From the NCBI RefSeq assembly GCF_030503435.1, contig NZ_JAUKPO010000012.1, forward strand, positions 62,001-126,000: a DNA stretch of 64,000 bases. The letters are read 5' to 3'. The position numbers and the translations under genes are program-made. Positions 1 through 9,703 of the stretch are shown here, one piece after another. The stretch is from Rhodocytophaga aerolata (GTDB lineage: Bacteria > Bacteroidota > Bacteroidia > Cytophagales > 172606-1). The notes beneath the pieces are model-generated. The model was not told where the DNA came from. It ran no database searches and saw only the letters and a program-made list of their open reading frames with translations. How positions within the stretch are numbered: the first letter of the stretch is position 1; each line of letters begins with the position of its first letter.

Positions 1-287
1 CATACAAGTAGTAGTAATACTATTGACAGTATAATTCCTATTACCCATGAAGAACCTGTTACTGATCCTGTATCTTTCTGAGTTGAATGTTTAATAAGGG
101 CTGTATGAATGATACCAGAACGCAGCATATCACTAAAAGTAAAGGCTGTTATATATAACAGCCATTTACCCAATTCTTCTGCATTTAATATTCTGGCTAA
201 TGCCCATATATTAATAAAACCTGCAGTAGCACTAAGGATTGTCCCAGTTAATGAAAAAGCATTATTACTCACCAAAAACTTTTTCAC
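1..287 (-). CDS. Wzx-type polysaccharide flippase, N-terminal part (cut by window edge)
   Basis: The minus strand reads openly from a GTG at 287 to the window edge (95 codons seen). The peptide starts VKKFLVSNNAFSLTG, then a hydrophobic helix with an Asn-Ile-Trp, then ILNAEELGKW and a second and third hydrophobic stretch. This pattern, a short basic start followed by a helix and then an 'L..EE.G.W' loop, is that of the polysaccharide biosynthesis/oligosaccharide flippase family (MATE-like Wzx), which moves lipid-linked sugar repeats across the inner membrane. An in-frame TGA lies eight codons upstream and no ATG lies between, so GTG is the best start. It follows the glycosyltransferase by 64 nt in the same direction and would be the last gene of the exopolysaccharide locus seen here. 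The family call rests on the N-terminus only. Confidence 0.7.
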   Translation of the reverse strand, partial: MKKFLVSNNAFSLTGTILSATAGFINIWALARILNAEELGKWLLYITAFTFSDMLRSGIIHTALIKHSTQKDTGSVTGSSWVIGIILSIVLLLLV

Positions 288-351
288 ATCAAGCCATTTT
301 ATAGTTCAGATCATGCTTACAAGAGAGCTAGATTGAGCAGATGCCTGGCAA

Positions 352-1605
352 TCAAACCATAATACCTGCATGGTGAGTTGCCTCAGACATTACTCCTTTT
401 TTCACCAGTACACTGGCAACAGCAGCACCGAATTGCTCGCCTCTTTTCTCCCAGGAATTACCTTGTGCCAATGCTATTCGCTGCTTCCTTTTCTCAGGTG
501 TATCATTACAAAGGTTTTCAACTACACCCTGTACAAATGCATCCTGTCCGCTGGTAACAGAAATAAATGAACCAAATTCAGAGAATGATGCAAAATCCGT
601 AGAAATTACCGGTATACCGGCAGCCAAGTATTCATTCATTTTCATGGGATAAATACCTGCTGTTTGCTCATTTTTCAAAAATGGAATAATTCCGGCATCA
701 AATCTTTTTAAGAAGTCCGGTAATTCCTCCATTCTTTTAGAATCCCAGAATTTAGTATTTGGTAACTTATCTAGTTTAGCTACTTTACTCTTTTCTACAA
801 TTCGCCCGACAAACTCAAACTTTACGTCTGTTAGTTGTTCTGCTAAATGAGCTACTAAATCATAATCTATCCGGTTATCCAGGCTGCCTATATATCCTAC
901 AGTGATGTCAGCCGTTTTGTTCTTATTTCGTAAATCAGCGGCCTTATTAAAATGCGCAAAGTCTACCCCATTTTTTACTAGATAGCAGTTATCAGTGAGT
1001 AAACTTTTGGTTTGTAGTAAGCCATCAGAGGAAACAATTACGCCATCTACTTTGCTTATATATTCTTCCTCTAGGAGTTTCCCATGATTTTTCGTCCAGG
1101 TACATGCGCTTATTTCATCATAGCAGTAATACAGGGTAGCTGATTCTCCTATTTGATTAAGCATAGGCAATCCTACAAATGGATTGAATGCATTGATCAT
1201 CACAGGATTTTTAATATTCAATTTCCGCATAGCTTGCGTAACAGCTCTCTGGATTTTTCTACCATTTGAAAAAAGTAACCGCTTATACTTTGCAGGATTT
1301 TTAATGTGGTTGACAGAAAGTACGGGTGGAGGTGTTAATATATGGATAAAACTATTTTCTGGCAGACTAATCTTACGTAACCTGTTGCTAGTGCCAAGCA
1401 CCCTGCCTACCGGAGCCTGCTGCTTACCAAACCAGGTAGAAAATATATCTTTGTAAGTATATGCATACTCCACATACAATACCCGGTTACGTTTAGCCAA
1501 CTGAGACATAAGTTTTATGGTACTTTTCTCATAGTTGCCATCCCAGGCTGGTAAACCAATGCATACAATGTCTTTATCTTCAAGCATGAAGGTGTTCATT
1601 TTCAT
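352..1605 (-). CDS. Glycosyltransferase, GT4-like, exopolysaccharide locus
   Basis: A 417-residue protein with the two-domain layout of GT-B glycosyltransferases. The N-terminal half has a Rossmann-like start (DIVCIGLPAWDGNYEKST) and a cytoplasmic make-up with no signal peptide. The C-terminal half has the VGYIGSLDNRIDYDL strand-loop and the nucleotide-sugar segment ending PMKMNEYLAAGIPVISTD, where a Glu followed by hydrophobics and GIPV is typical of family 1/4 transferases. It should add a sugar from a nucleotide donor to a lipid-linked exopolysaccharide repeat on the inner face of the membrane. The sugar cannot be read from sequence. ATG at 1605 is used; a second Met two codons later is equally possible. 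It lies 130 nt downstream of the Wzz-type gene and 64 nt upstream of the flippase, all on the minus strand, so probably one operon. Confidence 0.85.
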   Translation of the reverse strand: MKMNTFMLEDKDIVCIGLPAWDGNYEKSTIKLMSQLAKRNRVLYVEYAYTYKDIFSTWFGKQQAPVGRVLGTSNRLRKISLPENSFIHILTPPPVLSVNHIKNPAKYKRLLFSNGRKIQRAVTQAMRKLNIKNPVMINAFNPFVGLPMLNQIGESATLYYCYDEISACTWTKNHGKLLEEEYISKVDGVIVSSDGLLQTKSLLTDNCYLVKNGVDFAHFNKAADLRNKNKTADITVGYIGSLDNRIDYDLVAHLAEQLTDVKFEFVGRIVEKSKVAKLDKLPNTKFWDSKRMEELPDFLKRFDAGIIPFLKNEQTAGIYPMKMNEYLAAGIPVISTDFASFSEFGSFISVTSGQDAFVQGVVENLCNDTPEKRKQRIALAQGNSWEKRGEQFGAAVASVLVKKGVMSEATHHAGIMV

Positions 1606-1735
1606 CTGTTAACTACTATCCGTCAATAGGGCCTTATCCACAAAGACTTAGCAACATCTGGCGCTATTGAATCATTAAGCAATTAACTAAATTTCTTATG
1701 AACCCTGGTTGTAATTTAGAGGCTAAAATTACATA

Positions 1736-3850
1736 TTACTTATGTCTACGGATTTTACCGATTATGCCTTCCAGATAAGAAATTTTAACTTTATTTAATA
1801 GCAATTGAACAGGATGAATGGCTACTTCTTTATACCGGGATAAGGAGTAGGCATCAGCATCTTCCCATACTCTATTAGCTGAAACTAGCAGCAAAGATAA
1901 ATTTGCTTGCCGGATCAACTCAACTGGCAATGCATGGTTGATAATGGATGGAATCTCTAGTATCACATAATCATAGGTGCTCAAACTCCGGTTTGTTAAA
2001 GTTTGTAAACTGGTAACCGAGCTAAAATTAGCAGGCACTTTGTATGGCAAGGTTGTATGGCCAGATTGGTTCAAACTATCAGCCGGTTCACACAGTATGG
2101 TTGAACTTCCACTACGGTTTAATTTTTCTGTTAAGCGGCTACCAAAATAAGTTTTTCCTTCTTCATCCAATATACTGAATAAAACAATAACAAATGGTTT
2201 TTCGCCGGAGTAGCTGTGCGACAAGGTTTTTATTTTTCCAATGCAATGGTTCAGTAGTTTGCGTTCAGTCTGGGTATAACGGGCACTCACATTTGTGGCA
2301 TCTGCTATTGGAAGTGCACCAGCAAAAGGCAAACCTATTAGTTTTTCTGCACGTTCAGGGTCGCGTAGAGTAGCATCAAAATATTCTTTGGTAAGTATAT
2401 AACCCATACAAAGAAATAAGCCTGCCAGAAGGGAGCCCAGTATCAGTATAAGGCGTTTAGAAGGATTGGCTTTAAGCGGAAAAACAGGTGAGTCAATAAT
2501 CCGGAGCTTAGAGGAAAACTCCAGATTCCTTTCCCGAAGTTTACTCATATTTAAACTATGAAGTATTTCCAGGTATTCTCTTTCCGCTACACCTACTTCT
2601 CTTTCTAACCGGTTCAAACCAGAACCTAACGGAGCAAATTGCTCATAGAACTTCTGGTAACCCCGTTTAACTTCATCCATCACTTTGATGCGGGCTTTTC
2701 CTTTGTCTACTGCCACTAAGGCATCTACCCAATCTTCAAATAAAGCTTTAGAAGGAATGCCCTCTTTGGAATTATTGGAATCATAAAGTGAAGATATATC
2801 TTGTTTCAGCTTATCTTCCAGCATACCAATCTCTCTTCTTAAATCTGAGAGTGACTGCATATCTGCTTCAGGATTTATTTCAAGAGTGGTTAGCTTGGAG
2901 CTTAGCTCAGAAATTTTATCACGGTCTTTATTAATCTGAGCACTTTTCAACGTAATTTCCTTACGAATAGATAGTTTATCATCTAATTTTTTGAAAGCTG
3001 CTTCTGCAGCTGCCAGGTTAGAGTACTCTTGCTGAATTTCCAGATCAATGTCACGCTGCTGAGCCGATATATACTTGGTTTGTTCATAATAATTGATAAT
3101 TTTATTCTTTGTAGAAAAGTCCTTTAGCCGGTCTTCGCCTGCCCTCAGGCGTTCCAAGGCTTTCTTTAACTCTTCTTCAAAGTAGGCGACTACCGAGCCT
3201 GTTTCTTCTGCTTTTATTTTACGGTAACGGCCAAGAAATATAGACGTAAGAATTTTAAGTGTATATTGAGACACAGCCGGATCGTAGGCTGTATAAGAGA
3301 TTTCCACCATATCACTGGTTCCAACCCGTTCAGCTTTCAGGCGGCTAGATATACCTAATTCGCTATAGTATCCATCTTTGGAGGTTAATATATCCACTAT
3401 TGATTTTTCACCCTTGTTATACGCTTGGTAAATATTTTGAACAGTTTTTGGAAATGATTTTTCATCAATCAATTGTGCTCTTATATGGGCAGGTACAGCA
3501 GCATATAACTCAGTAAGCGTTTCTTCTGAGGCAATTTTCGGATTTGATTGATTCATTAAAAGGTGTTGTGCTAGTAACCGCACACCTACTTCCTCTATTG
3601 TTATTCTGGAGCGTACAGTATTTATTAAATTATCAAAAGCATTATTAATTGCCAGATAATCTACACGGGAACCTTCCGCGGTTTCCAGTGTATAGCCAGA
3701 AACTAAGCCTGTATATACTACCGTTTTGGAAGTATATTGCCTGCGCATGCCACTAGTAAATGCAAAAACTAACAGGGCTAATGCAAGTGGAAACAACAGC
3801 AGCAACCATTTATGTTCTTTGAGTAATTTTTTAACGCGTAAAGGAGTCAT
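1736..3850 (-). CDS. Wzz/GumC-type polysaccharide export protein with degenerate BY-kinase domain
   Basis: A 704-residue inner-membrane protein. It has an N-terminal helix (about residues 15-33), a large periplasmic region with long coiled coils (about 215-345), a second helix (about 465-490) and a cytoplasmic C-terminal domain. That is the layout of polysaccharide co-polymerases fused to a bacterial tyrosine kinase, which set chain length and couple synthesis to export. The kinase domain is decayed. The Walker A region reads ILDEEGKTY (Gly565-Lys566-Thr567), keeping GKT but not the usual preceding Pro-Gly. The Walker B-like strand reads YDYVILEIPS with Glu in place of the usual Asp. There is no C-terminal Tyr cluster. 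It may bind nucleotide or act only as a scaffold. It lies 3 nt from the TolC-like gene, so they are co-translated. The family call is strong; the loss of kinase activity is inferred. Confidence 0.88.
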   Translation of the reverse strand: MTPLRVKKLLKEHKWLLLLFPLALALLVFAFTSGMRRQYTSKTVVYTGLVSGYTLETAEGSRVDYLAINNAFDNLINTVRSRITIEEVGVRLLAQHLLMNQSNPKIASEETLTELYAAVPAHIRAQLIDEKSFPKTVQNIYQAYNKGEKSIVDILTSKDGYYSELGISSRLKAERVGTSDMVEISYTAYDPAVSQYTLKILTSIFLGRYRKIKAEETGSVVAYFEEELKKALERLRAGEDRLKDFSTKNKIINYYEQTKYISAQQRDIDLEIQQEYSNLAAAEAAFKKLDDKLSIRKEITLKSAQINKDRDKISELSSKLTTLEINPEADMQSLSDLRREIGMLEDKLKQDISSLYDSNNSKEGIPSKALFEDWVDALVAVDKGKARIKVMDEVKRGYQKFYEQFAPLGSGLNRLEREVGVAEREYLEILHSLNMSKLRERNLEFSSKLRIIDSPVFPLKANPSKRLILILGSLLAGLFLCMGYILTKEYFDATLRDPERAEKLIGLPFAGALPIADATNVSARYTQTERKLLNHCIGKIKTLSHSYSGEKPFVIVLFSILDEEGKTYFGSRLTEKLNRSGSSTILCEPADSLNQSGHTTLPYKVPANFSSVTSLQTLTNRSLSTYDYVILEIPSIINHALPVELIRQANLSLLLVSANRVWEDADAYSLSRYKEVAIHPVQLLLNKVKISYLEGIIGKIRRHK

Positions 3851-3853
3851 AGA

Positions 3854-4609
3854 TTAAAATAATTTGGTACCTACCAGGTTTTCTAATACTTTAATGTTTC
3901 TATAGAACTCTTGCTTAGCTATTTCATATTCAGTGGCTGCTTTGGAAGATATTTCGATTATTCTGGAAAGTTCTGCCACTGGGATATTGGCCTCGTTAAA
4001 CTCTTTTTCAGCCATCGATCTATTCAAGCTGGTAGCATACTTGGTGTCGCTTTTAATTTTTAATATATTTTGTGACGCGATTAGGGCATAATATAGATCG
4101 GTTATCTCAGTTGTTACGTCACGAGCCATCAGGTCTTTCCGGTAGCGTGATTCTTCAAACTCACTTACGGCCATGCCTACTTCATTTTTTCTTCCAAACA
4201 GGTCATATAAAGATATACGCAGGGTGGCTCCTACCCGGTAGCCATTATTAAAATTATTGAAGTTCGTAACCTCTCCGGTGGGTTGTTGTACTAACAAGGT
4301 CTGATTTCCCATACCGGCGGTTATATCTGTTGCAATGGCATCACTCCATTGCCTTTTTTCACTTTTAATCATATAGGCATTCTTGCGCATTAAGGCCTCC
4401 TGGGACTTTATCATAGGAGAAGTTCTTAAAGCAATGGCAACTAATGTATCTAGTGGAGGTATTCTTAAGTCTGATTCATTTCCTACCTCAATCATAACCG
4501 GGGCTTTTGACTGCTTTGCTACAGGCTTCTGCTGGGCGTTTGCCAGTGAAATTTTACAGAGAAAGATTAGCAGAACAAATGTATATTTTACCGTAAAATT
4601 AATTTTCAT
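3854..4609 (-). CDS. Half-length TolC-family outer membrane protein
   Basis: A 251-residue exported protein. Its signal peptide has a hydrophobic core and ends SLANAQQ near residue 26. The rest has the amphipathic helix-strand-helix pattern of an outer membrane efflux protein (OEP) repeat: 'LDTLVAIALRTSPMIKSQEALM', a strand region with GYRVGATLRISLYDLFGRKNEV, then long helices ending RNIKVLENLVG. TolC-type proteins normally hold two such repeats in about 420-480 residues; this one holds one. Standing directly upstream of the Wzz/GumC-type gene (3 nt gap), it may replace or help the usual Wza outer-membrane channel for exopolysaccharide export. That role is inferred from position. It might also need to form a higher-order oligomer to make a closed barrel. 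Confidence 0.8.
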   Translation of the reverse strand: MKINFTVKYTFVLLIFLCKISLANAQQKPVAKQSKAPVMIEVGNESDLRIPPLDTLVAIALRTSPMIKSQEALMRKNAYMIKSEKRQWSDAIATDITAGMGNQTLLVQQPTGEVTNFNNFNNGYRVGATLRISLYDLFGRKNEVGMAVSEFEESRYRKDLMARDVTTEITDLYYALIASQNILKIKSDTKYATSLNRSMAEKEFNEANIPVAELSRIIEISSKAATEYEIAKQEFYRNIKVLENLVGTKLF

Positions 4610-4868
4610 AGTTCCTGTTTTAAAAAATCGAAGAGTAATTCAGAGAATTCAATAATATTACATTGTACTTTAATTAATACTTTTAAATCTGCAGATAGTA
4701 ACCATTGACCTTGAAAGCACCACTTGCGTAAGCCTCTGAGAATTATTTATATGTAAGAAGCTGATAGGTGTAGGGTTAGAAAATAAAGGTAAGAAGAAGG
4801 GATGCAGGCAATAACAGACTTCAGCAAGTTGTCATTTGTTCAAAACATGATTCTTAGCCTGTGAAATC

Positions 4869-6284
4869 TTACGTATGATGTATGCCTTTTGTGGAACTTG
4901 GCCCGCTTACCAGATTATAAATAATGGCAATACTCAGATAAAATAGAATGGCTGTAGGCATCTGGCCTAGTAACTGATTTCCATAATTAGCTACAAACAC
5001 ACCAGCAATACCAGCATACAAAGCAAGCAATGGCTGTTTTACCCGGTATTCGTTCAGTTTCCATAATTTTACCCCCAGATACAACAGAATGAATAAGGTA
5101 ATGAGCAGATACAGAGTAATACCTACAATCCCTGTTTCTACCCATATTTTTACATACCAGCTATCTACTGGTGTTTTTGCCAGAAATGTATCCGGACTGA
5201 ACCGTAACCCCCAGTATCCTGCTGAACCAATCCCTCCACCAAACGGACGGGTTTCTAGATACTCACTTAATTTTAGCTGATTTTTGATTCTTACCTGAAA
5301 AGAAGGATCATTGAAGTTAAAAGCACTGCGCATCCGCTGAATCTGATAATTACTATGGCCCACATAGGTAAATTTCAATAAGAAGAAGATTCCTCCTACT
5401 AAGCAGGCCCCCACAAGCAATGTTTTAAAGTTTTTGCTCAGCAATAGATAGCTGATAATTCCCACTAATAAAACAAATAAAGCCCCTCTGGTACCAGATA
5501 AAGACATTGCATATAGCACAATACCTGCACACACCAGATAAGCAAGCTTTCTCCCAATAGAATATTTTCCAAAAGCCAGAATGAGTGCTGCTAAAGCGGC
5601 ATGAGCCATGGCAGCTCCAAATTGTGCGGCATCTGAATAAAACGAAAATACCCGCAGGTTTCCAAACAACAGATGTGTAGACGCATTCTGACTTAACCAA
5701 AGCTTTTCTGCATCGTCCAACCCTATAAAATATTGTTTAAAACTATACAAAGCAGCCAGCACGGAAAATGCCAGCCATACATGTAATAGCCGTTCTACCT
5801 CCTGTAAGGTTTTTATAAACAACAAGCCAATAATCAAAGTAAAAAGCATATAAAATGCAGGGCTCCGGACGGCATAAACCCAGGCTTCGTAACTTACCAC
5901 TTCCGGATTGAAAAGCTGAAACACACAGTATAGTACCCAAATCACCACACTTGCGACTATCGGATTTTTTAACTCCTGCCAATTTTTTGAATCAAATCGT
6001 TGAAAGAACGTGGCTAACAGGGTAAGCGCCAGAAACACATCTATACTTAGTCCCAGAGGCGCATCTATATACCTGGTTAAGCCTGTGGCTACAAAACCTA
6101 AAAACAGACAGGTATACAGGCCAATAACAGGATATTTAAACAGAAAGAAAAAATAAGCGGCTATAAATGGTAGCAAAAGCATACCTACAACAGCCGTAAC
6201 CTGACCTGCAACAATAACAATGGCCAACACTACTAAACATAGGCCTATTTGTGAAAATTTAGTAAATCGGGCAGTAGTGATCAA
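4869..6284 (-). CDS. O-antigen ligase / Wzy-like polymerase family membrane protein
   Basis: A 471-residue integral membrane protein with roughly twelve hydrophobic segments spread over its length. A long soluble loop lies before the last helices and contains RPFGGGIGSAGYWG and PVDSWYVKIWVETGIVG. A Gly-rich 'P..G.G.GS' loop followed by 'E.G..G' and terminal helices is the signature of the O-antigen ligase (Wzy_C) family. These proteins polymerise or transfer lipid-linked glycans on the outer face of the inner membrane. Which of the two it does cannot be told from sequence. It heads the minus-strand exopolysaccharide locus, 259 nt upstream of the TolC-like gene and divergent from carB. No clear TAnnTTTG promoter is visible before it. 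Confidence 0.85.
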   Translation of the reverse strand: MITTARFTKFSQIGLCLVVLAIVIVAGQVTAVVGMLLLPFIAAYFFFLFKYPVIGLYTCLFLGFVATGLTRYIDAPLGLSIDVFLALTLLATFFQRFDSKNWQELKNPIVASVVIWVLYCVFQLFNPEVVSYEAWVYAVRSPAFYMLFTLIIGLLFIKTLQEVERLLHVWLAFSVLAALYSFKQYFIGLDDAEKLWLSQNASTHLLFGNLRVFSFYSDAAQFGAAMAHAALAALILAFGKYSIGRKLAYLVCAGIVLYAMSLSGTRGALFVLLVGIISYLLLSKNFKTLLVGACLVGGIFFLLKFTYVGHSNYQIQRMRSAFNFNDPSFQVRIKNQLKLSEYLETRPFGGGIGSAGYWGLRFSPDTFLAKTPVDSWYVKIWVETGIVGITLYLLITLFILLYLGVKLWKLNEYRVKQPLLALYAGIAGVFVANYGNQLLGQMPTAILFYLSIAIIYNLVSGPSSTKGIHHT

Positions 6285-6521
6285 CGTAGTATGTCAGGAA
6301 TAATGAGTTTCAGTCTATTAACCTATGGATAGTTACTGGCATTTTATAAACAGCCATTGAGAATAAGGGTAATACCCTGTGCGCTTTTGCGCAGTTTTGC
6401 CTTTAGAATAATTTGATTACAAAATCCCAAGTAAAACCTTACATAAATTCTTAAAACTATAATAATGTAAATTCCTGGTGAATTAACTCTCAATTATTTA
6501 TAATATCATAGCAAATTCTGC

Positions 6522-6529
6522 TACCTTTG
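6522..6529 (+). promoter_or_regulatory. Bacteroidota -7 promoter element of carB
   Basis: TACCTTTG matches the Bacteroidota sigma-ABfr -7 consensus TAnnTTTG. It ends 24 nt before the carB ATG, which gives a leader of about 18 nt. No convincing -33 TTG is visible. Confidence 0.65.
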
Positions 6530-6553
6530 CCCAATTTTAACTAAACCCTATCC

Positions 6554-9394
6554 ATGCCCAGAAATCAAAATATCAAATCTGTTTTAATTATTGGCTCAGG
6601 CCCTATTGTTATTGGTCAAGCATGTGAATTCGATTATGCAGGCTCACAGGCTGCCCGTTCTTTACGGGAAGAGGGAATTGAAGTAACCCTTATCAACTCC
6701 AATCCGGCTACTATTATGACGGATAGTGTAACAGCTGATAATATTTACCTTCGTCCGCTGGAGAAAAAGTACATAAAAGAGATCCTGGAAAAACACAAAA
6801 TTGATGCTGTACTTCCAACCATGGGCGGGCAAACAGCGCTGAATCTGGCTATAGAATGCGAAAAAGCTGGTTTGTGGAAGAAATACGGCGTGCAGATCAT
6901 TGGTGTGGATATCAAAGCCATTGAAACTACGGAAGACCGTGAGAAATTCCGCTTGAAAATGCTGGAATTAAACGTAAACGTATGTAAAGGGGCTACGGCC
7001 ACTTCTTTTCTGGAAGGGAAAGAAATAGCTCAGCAAATTGGCTTTCCGCTGGTTATTCGCCCATCCTTTACATTAGGTGGCACAGGTGGCGGCTTTGTAA
7101 ATGATGCTTCCAAATTTGACCAGGCGTTGAATGCTGGTTTGCATGCATCTCCTATTCATGAAGTGTTGGTAGAGCAAAGTATTATGGGATGGAAAGAGTA
7201 TGAGTTGGAATTATTAAGGGATAACCTAGGCAATGTGATAATTATCTGCTCTATTGAGAACTTCGATCCAATGGGCATCCATACCGGAGATTCTATTACA
7301 GTTGCTCCGGCAATGACTCTGCCAGATACCGTTTACCAGCAGATGCGTGATCTGGCCATAAAAATGATGAATGGTATTGGTCAGTTTGCCGGAGGGTGTA
7401 ATGTACAATTTGCCGTAAATCCGGTGGATGATACCATTGTTGGCATAGAAATAAATCCACGGGTTTCCCGGTCTTCGGCCTTAGCCTCCAAAGCTACCGG
7501 ATATCCAATTGCTAAGATTGCAGCAAAACTAGCCATCGGCTACAACCTGGATGAGCTAAATAATGCTATTACCAAAACAACTTCTGCTTACTTTGAACCG
7601 GCTCTGGATTATGTAATTGTAAAAATCCCCCGCTGGAACTTTGACAAATTCAAAGGCGCCGACCGGCATTTAGGCTTACAAATGAAGTCAGTAGGCGAAG
7701 TGATGGGAATTGGCCGCAACTTCCAGGAGGCTTTACAAAAGGCTTGTCAATCCCTAGAAATTAAGCGGAATGGCCTGGGAGCCGACGGACGGGAAGTAAC
7801 AAACCAGGAAGTATTGTTAGATAGCTTGGCAAACCCCAGCTGGAACCGCTTATTCCATATTTATGATGCTTTCAAGTTGGGTATTCCATTCAAGACTATT
7901 CAAAACCTGACTAAGATAGATAAATGGTTTTTACACCAGATAGAAGAACTTATTCTCCTGGAAAAAGAAATCAGAAAGCATGATTTAGATAGTCTTCCTT
8001 CTTCCTTACTGTTTGAAGCAAAACAAAAAGGGTATGCCGACCGTCAGATTGCTCACCTGCTGGAATGTTATGAAAGTGAGGTATACAAGAAGCGGAATGA
8101 TCTGGGAATAAAACGTGTATATAAGTGTGTGGATACCTGTGCCGCTGAATTTGAAGCAAAAACTCCTTATTATTATTCTACTTTTGTAGATGGAAGTCAT
8201 ACCTCTCCGCTGCACCTGGAAAATGAATCATTTGTATCAGACCGTAAAAAAGTAGTAGTATTAGGCTCCGGGCCAAACCGTATCGGGCAAGGAATTGAGT
8301 TTGATTACTCTTGCGTACATGGTGTGCTGGCAGCCAGAGAATGCGGCTATGAAACCATTATGATCAACTGCAATCCTGAAACGGTTTCTACCGATTTTGA
8401 CATTTCGGATAAGTTGTACTTTGAGCCTGTTTTCTGGGAACATATTTATGATATCATTCAGCATGAAAAGCCAGAAGGAGTAATTGTACAGTTGGGTGGA
8501 CAAACCGCCTTAAAAATTGCTGAGAAGTTGCACCGGTACGGCATTAAGATTATCGGTACCAGCTACGAAGCCTTAGACTTAGCTGAAGACCGCGGTAGTT
8601 TCTCTACATTATTAAAAGAGAACAACATACCTTATCCAAAATTTGGAGTGATTGAAAGTGCTGAGCAGGCGGTAGAATTATCACGTGAATTGGGCTTTCC
8701 GTTACTTGTACGTCCGTCCTATGTACTGGGTGGGCAAAGTATGAAGATTGTAATCAATGAGAAAGAACTAGAATCGCATGTAGTAGACATTCTGCGGGAT
8801 ATTCCGGATAACAAAATCCTGCTCGACCACTTCCTCGAAAGAGCTGTAGAGGCCGAAGCTGATGCCATTTGTGATGGAGAAGATGTATACATCATTGGGG
8901 TTATGGAACATATTGAGCCAGCGGGTATCCATTCCGGTGACTCGTATGCAGTGTTGCCAACCTTCGATCTGAGCGAAAATGTAGTAAGGCAGATTGAAGA
9001 ACACACAAAAAAGATTGCATTAGCCTTGAGAACAGTAGGGTTGATTAATATTCAGTTTGCAATTAAAGATGAAGTAGTATATGTAATTGAAGCCAACCCC
9101 CGTGCTTCCCGTACAGTACCATTTATTTGCAAAGCCTACGAAGAGCCGTATGTAAACTATGCTACTAAAGTTATGCTGGGTGAGAAAAAAGTAAAAGACT
9201 TTACCTTCAATCCTAAAAAACATGGCTATGCTATTAAGATACCTGTGTTTTCCTTTAACAAGTTCCCTAATGTAAATAAGGAGCTTGGCCCGGAAATGAA
9301 GTCTACCGGAGAAGCTATCTACTTTATAGAAGACCTGCAGGATGATTTCTTTGTACAGGTATATGGAGAAAGAAATTTGTATCTGAGCAGATAA
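6554..9394 (+). CDS. carB: Carbamoyl-phosphate synthase large subunit, lacking the MGS regulatory domain
   Basis: CarB makes carbamoyl phosphate from bicarbonate, ammonia (delivered by CarA) and two ATP, for pyrimidine and arginine synthesis. The protein has both homologous halves. The first begins with 'VLIIGSGPIVIGQACEFDYAG' and an ATP-grasp domain with the FTLGGTGGGF loop and ending VGIEINPRVSRSSALASKATG. The second starts near residue 560 with VVVLGSGPNRIGQGIEFDYS and ends with YVIEANPRASRTVPF. At 946 residues it is about 125 shorter than the E. coli enzyme (1073) and stops a few residues after 'GPEMKSTGEA', where the allosteric MGS-like domain would begin. The stop is followed by a strong terminator, so the shortness is not a window or frame artefact. 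carA is not in the window. Short CarB proteins are, from memory, usual in some Bacteroidota lineages. Confidence 0.97.
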   Translation: MPRNQNIKSVLIIGSGPIVIGQACEFDYAGSQAARSLREEGIEVTLINSNPATIMTDSVTADNIYLRPLEKKYIKEILEKHKIDAVLPTMGGQTALNLAIECEKAGLWKKYGVQIIGVDIKAIETTEDREKFRLKMLELNVNVCKGATATSFLEGKEIAQQIGFPLVIRPSFTLGGTGGGFVNDASKFDQALNAGLHASPIHEVLVEQSIMGWKEYELELLRDNLGNVIIICSIENFDPMGIHTGDSITVAPAMTLPDTVYQQMRDLAIKMMNGIGQFAGGCNVQFAVNPVDDTIVGIEINPRVSRSSALASKATGYPIAKIAAKLAIGYNLDELNNAITKTTSAYFEPALDYVIVKIPRWNFDKFKGADRHLGLQMKSVGEVMGIGRNFQEALQKACQSLEIKRNGLGADGREVTNQEVLLDSLANPSWNRLFHIYDAFKLGIPFKTIQNLTKIDKWFLHQIEELILLEKEIRKHDLDSLPSSLLFEAKQKGYADRQIAHLLECYESEVYKKRNDLGIKRVYKCVDTCAAEFEAKTPYYYSTFVDGSHTSPLHLENESFVSDRKKVVVLGSGPNRIGQGIEFDYSCVHGVLAARECGYETIMINCNPETVSTDFDISDKLYFEPVFWEHIYDIIQHEKPEGVIVQLGGQTALKIAEKLHRYGIKIIGTSYEALDLAEDRGSFSTLLKENNIPYPKFGVIESAEQAVELSRELGFPLLVRPSYVLGGQSMKIVINEKELESHVVDILRDIPDNKILLDHFLERAVEAEADAICDGEDVYIIGVMEHIEPAGIHSGDSYAVLPTFDLSENVVRQIEEHTKKIALALRTVGLINIQFAIKDEVVYVIEANPRASRTVPFICKAYEEPYVNYATKVMLGEKKVKDFTFNPKKHGYAIKIPVFSFNKFPNVNKELGPEMKSTGEAIYFIEDLQDDFFVQVYGERNLYLSR

Positions 9395-9703
9395 ATGCAC
9401 ATTTCAAAAACAAAAAAGGCGGATATTCCAATCCGCCTTTTTTGTTTACACAAGAAACGAATACATTTTTGGGAGCAAATGATGTTTTTTTGTGAAAGTG
9501 TATGCAAAGAAACAATAAGTATGGTTAGCTACTAACTAAGGTAAACTATCTTCGTAGCGGTAAGAAACAGCGTAAAATATAAAAAACGAGAAGTAAAACC
9601 TTCATAAGGATAGATGGTGTGCATAAAATGAGATAATACTTGTAATCCTTTATAAAGTATAATAACTTATCTGGCCAAACCTGATAGATCATTTTTAAAA
9701 TAC
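9395..9703. other. Intergenic stretch between carB and the GH127 gene
   Basis: A 309-nt gap. It holds the carB terminator and otherwise nothing I can name: no TAnnTTTG element stands out before the GH127 gene, and the small open frames here run through the terminator hairpin. Confidence 0.6.
9412..9443 (+). terminator. Intrinsic terminator after carB
   Basis: Perfect 13-bp arms (9412-9424 and 9431-9443, core GGCGGAT/ATCCGCC) with a 6-nt loop. The outer arms are A6 and T6, so it can work in both directions. It starts 17 nt after the carB stop. Confidence 0.92.

Noticed and set aside
109-336. 75-codon plus-strand frame at the left edge
   Set aside because: It is the antisense shadow of the flippase gene, which has clear membrane-protein features on the minus strand.
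9319-9515. Two overlapping minus frames at the end of carB
   Set aside because: Both run through the carB terminator and the carB reading frame; composition is that of antisense DNA.
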